Positions 8,201 through 16,974 of a stretch of 64,000 nt of DNA are shown one piece after another. Position 1 is the first letter of the stretch; each line of letters begins with the position of its first letter. The position numbers and the translations under genes were made by a program. Below the pieces are notes generated by a model, which saw only the letters and a list, made by a program, of their open reading frames with translations, was not told the origin of the DNA and ran no database searches. This DNA is from an uncultured Clostridia bacterium (GTDB taxonomy: Bacteria; Bacillota; Clostridia; Christensenellales; Borkfalkiaceae): assembly GCA_947631925.1 (NCBI GenBank), contig CANRNE010000005.1, positions 1-64,000 on the forward strand, given 5' to 3'.

Positions 8201-9771
8201 TGACGATGCTTGTTTTGAGCTGTGTCCTCAAGAAACGGCGTCGGGATGTCCTCATCCAAGAGGGCAAGATGAACGAAAAGGGACAGCGCCTCAACAAGAA
8301 AGGGGAGGTGGTGAATTCCGCCGTTCGCTATTCCATCGTCGGCGTCTCCCTCGGCGCAGTCGTGCTTGCGATTGTGCTCGTCATCGTCCTCGTCATCCTT
8401 CCGCTCGTGCAGAGCATCTTCGCGGGCGAAGATTACGAGAGTAAACCGGGCACCAACCAGGGCGCAACTCACACCTGCAGCCATGTCTGCGACTTCTGCG
8501 GCGCATGCCGTGATGCGAATTGCGAGGATCCCGTCTGCGCGAAAAAGTGCCCCGGGCACCTTGTCGACAATCTCCCCGCGGATTACGCCATCTATTCCTT
8601 CGAGGCGGAGTGCGCGAAGCTCGAAACCAACGCCCCCGGGACCTGCAACGCCACGAACGGCGGCAATCCCAGCGGCGGGCTGTTCATTCAGAACATGTCC
8701 AAAGTCTCTTCGGCGAAGTTGACGTTCGAGATTACTTCGGACAGCGCGCAGGATGCCGTGCTCATCCTTCGGATGGGACACCGCGAAAGCGAATACGCTT
8801 GGTCGGATATGTTCACCCTCACGCTCAACGGAGAAGCTGTGGAAGGCATCGAATACACCTTCCCCGTCATGCGCGCGGGAAGCGTCAAGTACTTCGATTG
8901 GCAGGACAACGAGATTTGCGTTCTCAAGCTGAAAGAGGGCAACAACACCATCGTTCTCTCCAAAGTAACCTATGGGCTCAATTTCGATACGCTCAAACTC
9001 GCCTCGTCGGCGGAGCTCGAATGGACGAGCGAGGCAGGCAAGGATGAGGCAACCAAGCATTCCTTCGGGAAGTGGGAAGTCATCACCGAGCCGACGCTCG
9101 AAAAGGGTGGCGTCCTCGGCAGCTACTGCACCACCTGTCGTGCCTACAAGGAGAGCAAGATTCCCGCGATTTCCGAGGATACGGGCTACCATAAAGTCGT
9201 CAAAAAGGAGGCGACCGCGACGTCCTTCGGCGAATCCTCTTGGGAATATGAATTCGAGGGCAACAAGTTCTCCTTCGACTCGCTCATCTATCCGACACAG
9301 GGCGAGACCAAGATGCAACGATTCGAATGCGAGGACATGATTGTCACAGGGGATGCGCACAGCGCACGCGAGGGCGGCTCCAACAACCCCAGCGGCGGCT
9401 ACTACATCGGCGGAATCTCCGGGAAGGATTACTCCCTCACGCTTACGGTGGAATCCGATATGGAGACGGAGGCAATCTTCTACATCGGGTTCGGCTGCCG
9501 CAACGACCGCTCGCTCACCTTCAACGGGATTTGCAAGCTCACTGTGAACGGAAAGGCCGTCTCCGTCAGCGACAACGTCGTCTTCAGACAGGCGGACAGC
9601 TCGTTCAACTACTTCAACTGGGAGAGCGTCATGGTCGTCACAATCAAACTGCAGAAGGGGACGAATACCATCGTCGTGGAGGACAACAGCAAGGCGACGA
9701 GCAGCAACATGGACTACTTCGAACTGCTCACCAACGCGACGCTCACCGTCCCCGAGGACGAGATAACCTGA
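5251..9771 (+). CDS. Membrane-anchored GH3 beta-glucosidase-like protein with permuted domain order and C-terminal exported beta modules
   Basis: GH3_C/FnIII-like segment precedes the GH3 barrel ('LDGPLGVRQ', 'NLKHFALNDQEANR', 'GFDGFVISDC'); N-terminal TM and two TM segments around residues 965-1050, then a Cys-rich stretch and modules with 'GxNTIVVxxxxxxxNxDYxxL'. Confidence 0.85.
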   Translation: MNKFLKSLSRLLWSILSVTFALLLTVSIVGDVIADENKRTINDFLGLENYRKEVNEDAELLHYSSEFEKEDGSYDDKALWEEDIRVADRIQREGTTILWNNDAAGHTGLPLTKGTTVSLFSHSSVDFVYSGMGSGNSITKNSSNLKQAFTNAGLPVNDTLWQFYSKGEGSGDKYVRNAYSGVNEVPWSLVKSNCETSFDGTVGVFVLSRRAGENGETDSTMKTADTLNKDYFELAKNEKDTIEGMVGLKKDGVLSKVIVMLNTAMGINFRYLEEYRDDIDCCIWVCQPGWEGINEIGRIFSGDSVPSGHLVDTFAYDHQSAPAAVNADFSTYTNSNDAGLRDLQFQANYMIYAEDIYVGYKYYETRYEDAVMGNGNATSKTGAKNSSGDWKYSEEVAFPFGHGESYTSFEYDAFSVEQQEDGSYLASVTVKNVGNQPGEDAVQIYSQKPYTAYDKQHGIEQAAVNLCGYERTEMLYPESQTDETHPNSQRVKIVIPADVFKTYDADGYKTYILEEGDFYLTAAEDAHQAVNNILARKGYSPASTGNVMDGAGKSSLVWLWNNKTTDATMFSRSSTGYAITNQFDDTDWNKYKNKTDGTVVYLSRSDWAGTWPKPLALSLSDAMVADLDWDKPVTADPKDKMPLYGQAHEFDIIDLRGKDYNDAAWDTLLNQTTLEEQIQFLGKAYHGTPAINSITYMGERCLDGPLGVRQKYLTDDDASPADNQNMSFPCTPLLSASFSKKLALRAGQLKGEDMLHTGVAGLYGTGVNLHRTIWGGRAYEYYSEDGYLSGIMCAQEVKGIQEKGGYVNLKHFALNDQEANRHGVNIWCNEQAIREVYLLAFQPVVEDAHATGMMSSFTRFGTTWSGAHYGLTTEVLRNEWGFDGFVISDCAWRNYMGVVDGLVGGNDNILYESTNLAAYYEAQTNATVAQLIRRSTHRVLYVLANSSAMEGYTPGMHIFPVTNWWQHAIIAMIVVFGILTAGSVTMLVLSCVLKKRRRDVLIQEGKMNEKGQRLNKKGEVVNSAVRYSIVGVSLGAVVLAIVLVIVLVILPLVQSIFAGEDYESKPGTNQGATHTCSHVCDFCGACRDANCEDPVCAKKCPGHLVDNLPADYAIYSFEAECAKLETNAPGTCNATNGGNPSGGLFIQNMSKVSSAKLTFEITSDSAQDAVLILRMGHRESEYAWSDMFTLTLNGEAVEGIEYTFPVMRAGSVKYFDWQDNEICVLKLKEGNNTIVLSKVTYGLNFDTLKLASSAELEWTSEAGKDEATKHSFGKWEVITEPTLEKGGVLGSYCTTCRAYKESKIPAISEDTGYHKVVKKEATATSFGESSWEYEFEGNKFSFDSLIYPTQGETKMQRFECEDMIVTGDAHSAREGGSNNPSGGYYIGGISGKDYSLTLTVESDMETEAIFYIGFGCRNDRSLTFNGICKLTVNGKAVSVSDNVVFRQADSSFNYFNWESVMVVTIKLQKGTNTIVVEDNSKATSSNMDYFELLTNATLTVPEDEIT

Positions 9772-9802
9772 GGCACAAAGGATTGAAACCGCATTGACAG
9801 CA

Positions 9803-9842
9803 AAAAAGAAGGGAACGGCAATTTGCCGTTCCCTTCTTTTTT
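9803..9842. terminator. Bidirectional rho-independent terminator
   Basis: AAAAGAAGGGAACGGCA-ATT-TGCCGTTCCCTTCTTTT between convergent genes. Confidence 0.9.
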
Positions 9843-9853
9843 GATGATTTGAT

Positions 9854-10147
9854 TTAATTGTGACCGTTGATGATTTGCCGCACGGCGGAAAGATGCGGAT
9901 AGCGGACGTACACGAGACGGCTCTCGAGCGGCAGGGCAAACTGCGAATGGACGCCGCTCCCGTAGGGCATGAGCACGCAGTCGATATCTTCGGCCGCCAA
10001 ATTATCCTTCAGATTTTCGCCGAAAATTCTGTCCACCTTTCCCGCCAGACAAAAATCGCTTTCCGTTACCGTACGAAGTTTTTTTCTCTCGCAGTTCGGG
10101 CACCGACTGTCTTCGGTTGCAATGTTACACCCTTCGCAAAAATTCAT
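9854..10147 (-). CDS. Small zinc-ribbon protein (possibly DUF2007-like)
   Basis: 97 aa 'MNFCEGCNIATEDSRCPNCERKKL...'; SD GGAGG upstream of the internal ATG; upstream extension of the ORF runs into repeat DNA. Confidence 0.7.
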   Translation of the reverse strand: MNFCEGCNIATEDSRCPNCERKKLRTVTESDFCLAGKVDRIFGENLKDNLAAEDIDCVLMPYGSGVHSQFALPLESRLVYVRYPHLSAVRQIINGHN

Positions 10148-10170
10148 TGTGCACCTCCCTCCTTGTTTTC

Positions 10171-10193
10171 GCGGTGGCGTTGCAAATTGTGTG
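10171..10193 (+). repeat. Dispersed repeat block R2, copy 1
   Basis: GCGGTGGCGTTGCAAATTGTGTG, recurs at 12562-12584 with one difference. Confidence 0.75.
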
Positions 10194-10287
10194 GAGCGCC
10201 GCAATTCTCGCTCAACAGCACGGAGTGCTGTGAGCGGCGGCGCGACATGAGCGCTCCGCGAAGAGGCGTGCGGCGGTCCCTGCCGCC
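10193..10287 (+). repeat. Dispersed structured repeat R1, copy B
   Basis: GGAGCGCCGCAATTCTCGCTCAACAGCACGGAGTGCTGTGAGCGGCGGCGCGACA...GGCGGTCCCTGCCGCC. Confidence 0.85.
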
Positions 10288-10293
10288 CACGCA

Positions 10294-10323
10294 AAAAAGC
10301 AAAAAGCGCGGTTTTTGCTTTTT
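10294..10323. repeat. Dispersed hairpin block R3, copy 1
   Basis: AAAAAAGCAAAAAGCGCGGTTTTTGCTTTTT; same arms at 12585-12614. Confidence 0.75.
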
Positions 10324-10493
10324 CCTTGATTCTAAAACCGTCATGCTGAGCGAAGCCGAAGCATATCCGCATTCATAATAAGGATACCCTTCGACAGGCT
10401 CAGGGTGACGAATTGGAACAAAAGGTACAGCGGAACATACTCCGCTGTACCCCTTAGGAGAAAATATTTTTGCGCTTTGCAGCGCGCCTATGA

Positions 10494-12134
<1,641 letters not shown>

Positions 12135-12419
12135 TTATTCGACAATCGCGAGAATGTCGCTCTGTTTGATGATGGTGAACTCCTTGCCGTCCACTTTGAA
12201 ATCGGTACCTGCATATTTGGAGCAGAGCACCTTGTCGCCCGGTTTTACCTGCATGACGACGTCCTTCCCGTCAATGACGCCGCCGGGGCCGACGGCCACC
12301 ACGACGCAGGTCTGCGGTTTTTCCTGTGCGGAAGAGGGGAGATAGAAGCCGCTCTTGGTCTTTTCTTCGACGGTGACGCTCTCGACGACCACCTTGTCGA
12401 ACAGGGGTTTGATATTCAT
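12135..12419 (-). CDS. groES: Co-chaperonin GroES (Hsp10)
   Basis: 'MNIKPLFDKVVVESVTVEEKTKSGFYLPSSAQEKPQ...' 94 aa, SD GGAGGC upstream; directly upstream of groEL. Confidence 0.97.
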   Translation of the reverse strand: MNIKPLFDKVVVESVTVEEKTKSGFYLPSSAQEKPQTCVVVAVGPGGVIDGKDVVMQVKPGDKVLCSKYAGTDFKVDGKEFTIIKQSDILAIVE

Positions 12420-12453
12420 AACGGAATGCCTCCTAAAAAAATTCACTTTGTTT

Positions 12454-12489
12454 CGAAGAAAATCTTTGCGTGCGCAAATATTTTCTTCG
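12454..12489 (-). promoter_or_regulatory. Long hairpin in the groES upstream region
   Basis: CGAAGAAAATCTTTGCG-TG-CGCAAATATTTTCTTCG, 17-bp arms with one mismatch. Confidence 0.6.
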
Positions 12490-12561
12490 AGCGGATAGGC
12501 GGTTGCGCCTTCTCCTGCTCGTAGCCGCGCAAGCGGTACTGTTTCATCGGACAATAAGCCT

Positions 12562-12584
12562 GCGGTGGCGTGGCAAATTGTGTG
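12562..12584 (+). repeat. Dispersed repeat block R2, copy 2
   Basis: GCGGTGGCGTGGCAAATTGTGTG. Confidence 0.75.
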
Positions 12585-12614
12585 AAAAAGCAAAAAGTGT
12601 GATTTTTGCTTTTT
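12585..12614. repeat. Dispersed hairpin block R3, copy 2
   Basis: AAAAAGCAAAAA-GTGTGA-TTTTTGCTTTTT, perfect 12-bp arms. Confidence 0.75.
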
Positions 12615-12667
12615 CCGTTATTTGGAAATGGCACCCCCTACCTGCCCGCGGTGCGGGCCTCCTCTTT

Positions 12668-12768
12668 GGGCGGCAGGGACCGCCGCAAAGTCCGTCGCGC
12701 CTGCCAGCGCTCCTGTCGCGCCGCCGCTCACAGCACCCCGTGCTGTTGAGCGAGAACTGCGGCGCTCC
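12668..12768 (-). repeat. Dispersed structured repeat R1, copy C (inverted relative to copies A and B)
   Basis: Reverse complement reads GGAGCGCCGCAGTTCTCGCTCAACAGCACGGGGTGCTGTGAGCGGCGGCGCGACAGGAGCGC...GCGGCGGTCCCTGCCGCCC. Confidence 0.85.
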
Positions 12769-13040
12769 ACCCTCAGGTATAAGGGGGGAGGTGAAAGACC
12801 GCCACCTTTTTCGAAGAAAAGGGGGGAGGATGTCACGAAGTGACAGGAAGGGGGTGATTCTAAAATCGTCATATCGAGCGTAGTACTTCGCCTGCGGCTC
12901 GTGGGCTTCGCCATCGAGACATCTCAATTCCCACCCGCTTGCTACCTTTATATTATAACCGCCCGCGGGGAGGTGTCAAACGAAAAAAGTAAAATTTTTT
13001 GGGAAATTTTGTAAGGCGCGCCCGCACTTTTCGGAAATCC

Positions 13041-13069
13041 TTGCAATTTATGCGGAAATGTGCTATAAT
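13041..13069 (+). promoter_or_regulatory. Predicted sigma-A promoter
   Basis: TTGCAA, 17-nt spacer, TGCTATAAT. Confidence 0.75.
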
Positions 13070-13088
13070 CAGCCTCGGAGGGAACAGT

Positions 13089-13532
13089 ATGGATAAATGG
13101 GACATTCGGTTTATGGAACTTACCGAACAGGTCGGCACATGGGCGAGCTGTCTCCGCCGCAAGGTGGGGGCGATTGTCGTCAAGGACAACCGTGTCATGA
13201 CGACGGGCTATAACGGCGCGCCTGCGGGCATCCAGTCGTGCATCGAGCGGGGCAAGTGTCTTCGCATCGAGAAGAACATCGAGAGCGGCACGCATGCGGA
13301 GCTCTGCTACGCCGCACATGCCGAACAGAACGCCATTATTCAGGCGGCAAAATACGGGGTGAATATCGGCGGTGCGACGCTGTACTGCACCCATCAGCCC
13401 TGCGTCATCTGCGCAAAGATGATTATCAATGCGGGAATCGAACGGGTCGTCTACAAGGAAGGCTATCCCGACGAATTCTCCATGGAACTCTTCCGTGAAG
13501 CGGGCACCAAAGTAGAAAAATTCGAGGAGTGA
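13089..13532 (+). CDS. Deoxycytidylate (dCMP) deaminase family protein
   Basis: Zn-binding motifs 'HAEQNAI' and 'PCVICAKMI'; SD GGAGGGA. Confidence 0.93.
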   Translation: MDKWDIRFMELTEQVGTWASCLRRKVGAIVVKDNRVMTTGYNGAPAGIQSCIERGKCLRIEKNIESGTHAELCYAAHAEQNAIIQAAKYGVNIGGATLYCTHQPCVICAKMIINAGIERVVYKEGYPDEFSMELFREAGTKVEKFEE

Positions 13533-13536
13533 GAAC

Positions 13537-14052
13537 ATGAATCCCATCGTAACATTCGAAATGCAGGACGGAAAGACCTTCAAGGCGGAACTCTATCCCG
13601 AGATTGCGCCCAATACGGTTGCAAACTTCCTCTCCCTTGTCAACAAACATTTCTATGACGGCATCGTCTTCCACCGCGTCATCCGCGGCTTCATGATACA
13701 GGGCGGCGACCCGCAGGGGATTGGCTCGGGCGGTCCGGGGTACCGTATCAAGGGGGAATTTGCCTCCAACGGATTTTCCAACCCCTTAAAGCATGCGCGC
13801 GGCGTCCTCTCGATGGCGCGCACGAGCGACCCCAATTCCGCCGGTTCGCAGTTCTTCGTCATGCACGGCGACGCGTTCTATCTCGACGGGCAGTACGCCG
13901 CCTTCGGGAAAGTGACAGAGGGGATGGACGTCGTCGATGCGATTGCGGGGACCAAGACGGACTTCCGCGACAGACCGCTCAGCCCGCAGCGGATGAAGTC
14001 TGTCACCTGCGAGACGTTCGGGGAAACGTATCCCGAGCCCGAAAAGTATTAA
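13537..14052 (+). CDS. Cyclophilin-type peptidyl-prolyl cis-trans isomerase
   Basis: 'YDGIVFHRVIRGFMIQGGDPQG...GPGY...SMARTSDPNSAGSQFFV'. Confidence 0.96.
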   Translation: MNPIVTFEMQDGKTFKAELYPEIAPNTVANFLSLVNKHFYDGIVFHRVIRGFMIQGGDPQGIGSGGPGYRIKGEFASNGFSNPLKHARGVLSMARTSDPNSAGSQFFVMHGDAFYLDGQYAAFGKVTEGMDVVDAIAGTKTDFRDRPLSPQRMKSVTCETFGETYPEPEKY

Positions 14053-14062
14053 GGAACTTGCC

Positions 14063-15499
14063 ATGACGGACAGGACAATTTACGAAAATCCGCTGACTTC
14101 CCGCTACGCAAGCCGCGAAATGCAGGAGAATTTCGGCGAAATCAAGAAAGTAAAGCTCTGGCGGACGCTCTGGACGGCGCTCGCCGAGAGCGAAATGGAG
14201 CTGGGACTTCCCATTACGCAGCAACAGGTGGAGGAGATGCGCGCGCATATCGACGACATCGACTTTGCGAGGGCTGAGGCGTACGAGCGCGAAGTGCGGC
14301 ACGACGTCATGGCGCACGTCAAGGCGTTCGGGGACGTCGCACCCTCGGCGCGGGGCATCATCCACCTCGGCGCGACGAGCTGTTTCGTCGACTGCAACGC
14401 AGACCTCATCATCCTCCGTGACGGGCTGGAAATTTTACTCAAAAAACTCGTCAATGTGATGGACAGGCTCCGCGCGTTCGCTCTGCGGTATCGGGAACTG
14501 CCCACGCTCGGCTTTACCCATCTGCAGCCCGCCCAGCTCACGACGGTGGGAAAGCGCGCCGCCCTGTGGCTGCAGGACCTCACGAGCGACTGCCTCGCGA
14601 TAGAAAATCTCCTCGAAAACTTCCGTCTGCGCGGCGTGAAGGGCACGACGGGGACGCAGGCAAGCTTTTTGGACCTCTTTGACGGGGACAAGGACAAGGT
14701 GGAGCGGCTCGAGGCGCTCGTGACGAAGAAGCTCGGCTTTGAGAAGGTTTACGCCGTCACGGGGCAGACCTATCCGAGGAAATTCGACTTTGCCGTGCTC
14801 TCCGTGCTCAGCGCCGTTGCGCAGAGCGCGTATAAATTCTCCAACGATATTCGCCTTCTTCAGAGCATGAAGGAGGTGGAGGAGCCCTTCGGGCGCAACC
14901 AGATTGGCTCTTCGGCGATGGCGTATAAGCGCAACCCGATGCGCTGTGAACGCATGGGCGGGCTCGCGCGCTATCTCATTACCCTGCCGCAGAACAGCGC
15001 CATGACGGCGGGCGTGCAGTGGTTCGAGCGCACACTCGACGACAGCTCCAACCGCCGCATCGTTAACGCACAGGCCTTCCTCGCCGCAGACGCCATCCTC
15101 GAACTCTATTTGAGCGTCGCGGAAAACCTCGTCGTCCACGAAAAGGTCATTGAAAGACACATCGCGGAGGAACTTCCCTTCATGGCTACCGAGAACATCC
15201 TCATGGAGTGCGTGAAGGCGGGAGGGGACAGGCAGGCGCTGCACGAGCGCATCCGCGTCCTCTCGCAGGAGGCGGCGTATGCCGTGAAGGAGGAGGGGAA
15301 GCCCAACGATTTGATTGCAAGAATTGAGGCGGACGAGACGTTTTCCGCCGTGCACGGACGTATCGACGAACTTCTCGATACGCAAAAATTTGTCGGATTG
15401 GCGCCCGAGCAGACGGAGAAATTTATCAAATGCGAAGTCGACCCGCTTCTCAAAAAGTATGAAAAATTGCTCGGATTGCACGGAGATGTGCGGTTTTGA
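14063..15499 (+). CDS. purB: Adenylosuccinate lyase
   Basis: 'NPLTSRYAS...HLGATSCFVDCNADL...QIGSSAMAYKRNPMRCE'. Confidence 0.96.
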   Translation: MTDRTIYENPLTSRYASREMQENFGEIKKVKLWRTLWTALAESEMELGLPITQQQVEEMRAHIDDIDFARAEAYEREVRHDVMAHVKAFGDVAPSARGIIHLGATSCFVDCNADLIILRDGLEILLKKLVNVMDRLRAFALRYRELPTLGFTHLQPAQLTTVGKRAALWLQDLTSDCLAIENLLENFRLRGVKGTTGTQASFLDLFDGDKDKVERLEALVTKKLGFEKVYAVTGQTYPRKFDFAVLSVLSAVAQSAYKFSNDIRLLQSMKEVEEPFGRNQIGSSAMAYKRNPMRCERMGGLARYLITLPQNSAMTAGVQWFERTLDDSSNRRIVNAQAFLAADAILELYLSVAENLVVHEKVIERHIAEELPFMATENILMECVKAGGDRQALHERIRVLSQEAAYAVKEEGKPNDLIARIEADETFSAVHGRIDELLDTQKFVGLAPEQTEKFIKCEVDPLLKKYEKLLGLHGDVRF

Positions 15500-15509
15500 G
15501 CGGTTTTGC

Positions 15510-15536
15510 GAAGTATTATGCGTGACATAATACTTC
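15510..15536 (+). repeat. CGTGA-loop palindrome, copy 1 (3' of purB)
   Basis: GAAGTATTATG-CGTGA-CATAATACTTC, perfect 11-bp arms. Confidence 0.9.
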
Positions 15537-15590
15537 AATTAAGGCAAAAATACGGGGGATTTGCACATCCTGCGGCATAGGAGGACTTCT

Positions 15591-16829
15591 TTGAATCGGA
15601 CGAGGTGCATTCTGCACAGCGATCTCAACAATTTCTATGCGTCCGTCGAGATGCTCAAACATCCCGAATTCGGCGAAAGGCCGCTTGCGGTGTGCGGAAG
15701 CATCAAGGACCGCCACGGCGTCGTGCTCGCCAAGAACATGCTCGCAAAGCGGGTGGGGGTCTCTACGGGGGAGCCGCTCTTTTCCGCGCGGAAAAAATGC
15801 CCCGACCTCGTGGAAGTCGAGGCGGATTTCCCATCCTATGTCGCTATGTCGCAGACGGTGCGCAAAATTTACGAGCGGTACACCGACCGCATCGAGCCCT
15901 TCGGCATCGATGAGTGCTGGCTGGACGTCACGGAGAGTGAGGCGCTCTTCGGCGACGGCGTAAAAATCGCGCACAACATCCGCGAAACCGTCAAAAAGGA
16001 GTGCGGCGTCACGGTGAGCGTGGGGGTGAGCTGGAACAAAATCTTCGCAAAACTTGCCTCAGACCTCAAAAAACCCGACGCGGTCAGCGTCATTTCCCCC
16101 GAAAACTATCGGGAAGTCGCTTGGAATTTGCCCGCCGCGGACCTTCTCTATGTGGGCCATGCGACGGCGAAGAAGCTGCGCTATCTCGGCGTGGAGACCA
16201 TCGGGGACCTTGCGAGGGCGGACGAGAGCCGCCTTGTCATGGAACTCGGCAAGTGGGGGCACGTGCTCTTCGAATATGCGAACGGCAGGGACACCTCCGC
16301 GGTGCGGGAAAAGGGCGAGACGCGGGATGTCAAGTCTATCGGCAACAGCCTCACCTGCTACCGCGACCTCTCGGAGGAGGATGAAATTTACATGCTCTTC
16401 CTGCTCCTTGCAGACAGCGTCGCCTCCCGCCTTTCGGAGAGCGGGCTCGGGCGGGCGCACACCGTGAAAATATCCGTCACGGACAGCGAGCTAAACCGCT
16501 TCGGAAAGCAGGGGCAGTGCGAGCCCACGCGCAACGCGAAGGAGATTGCCGATGTCGCGATGAAACTCTTCCGCGCGCTCCCCAAGCGGGGAAATCCCGT
16601 CCGTGCGCTCGGAGTAGCCGTCTCGGATTTCACCGGGCAGGAGCAACTCGACCTGTTCGGGGACGCAAAAAATGAGGAAAAACTCGAAAAAGCGGACGCC
16701 GCAGTGTCCAAAATTCGCGAAAAATACGGTAACAATGCCATCCGAAGGGCGACCGTTCTCACCGACGAGCGGCTGAAAGAGTTGGACATCAAGGGCGCGC
16801 ATATCATCCACCCCGAGGGCAAGAAATGA
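15591..16829 (+). CDS. dinB: DNA polymerase IV (Y-family)
   Basis: 'ILHSDLNNFYASVE...GIDECWLDVTES...VGVSWNKIFAKLASDLKKPD'; TTG start preceded by SD AGGAGG. Confidence 0.93.
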   Translation: MNRTRCILHSDLNNFYASVEMLKHPEFGERPLAVCGSIKDRHGVVLAKNMLAKRVGVSTGEPLFSARKKCPDLVEVEADFPSYVAMSQTVRKIYERYTDRIEPFGIDECWLDVTESEALFGDGVKIAHNIRETVKKECGVTVSVGVSWNKIFAKLASDLKKPDAVSVISPENYREVAWNLPAADLLYVGHATAKKLRYLGVETIGDLARADESRLVMELGKWGHVLFEYANGRDTSAVREKGETRDVKSIGNSLTCYRDLSEEDEIYMLFLLLADSVASRLSESGLGRAHTVKISVTDSELNRFGKQGQCEPTRNAKEIADVAMKLFRALPKRGNPVRALGVAVSDFTGQEQLDLFGDAKNEEKLEKADAAVSKIREKYGNNAIRRATVLTDERLKELDIKGAHIIHPEGKK

Positions 16830-16830
16830 T

Positions 16831-16858
16831 AAAAAAGAGCAATTTGAGCTCTTTTTTT
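16831..16858 (+). terminator. Rho-independent terminator
   Basis: AAAAAAGAGC-AATTTGA-GCTCTTTTTTT. Confidence 0.85.
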
Positions 16859-16907
16859 GTGTTTTTCGGCGAATTTTGCACGGCGAAACCAATTTTGCGC
16901 AAACGGA

Positions 16908-16937
16908 TTGACAACGGGCGCGTGCGTATATTATAAT
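16908..16937 (+). promoter_or_regulatory. Predicted sigma-A promoter
   Basis: TTGACA, 18-nt spacer, TATAAT. Confidence 0.7.
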
Positions 16938-16974
16938 GAAGAAAAATAAACTTTTGTGGGTATTGTGGGTATTT

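Noticed and set aside
5152-9939. 1595-aa ORF on the minus strand
   Set aside because: Exact antisense of the GH3 gene; composition is biased (VV/EE/RR runs) with no domain signatures. Third-position GC bias of the sense gene keeps the antisense frame open.
16936-16974. Upstream start of the Cys/His-repeat LRR gene
   Set aside because: The ATG at 16936 overlaps the predicted -10 box and cannot be in the transcript; the 16975 Met begins a proper signal peptide.
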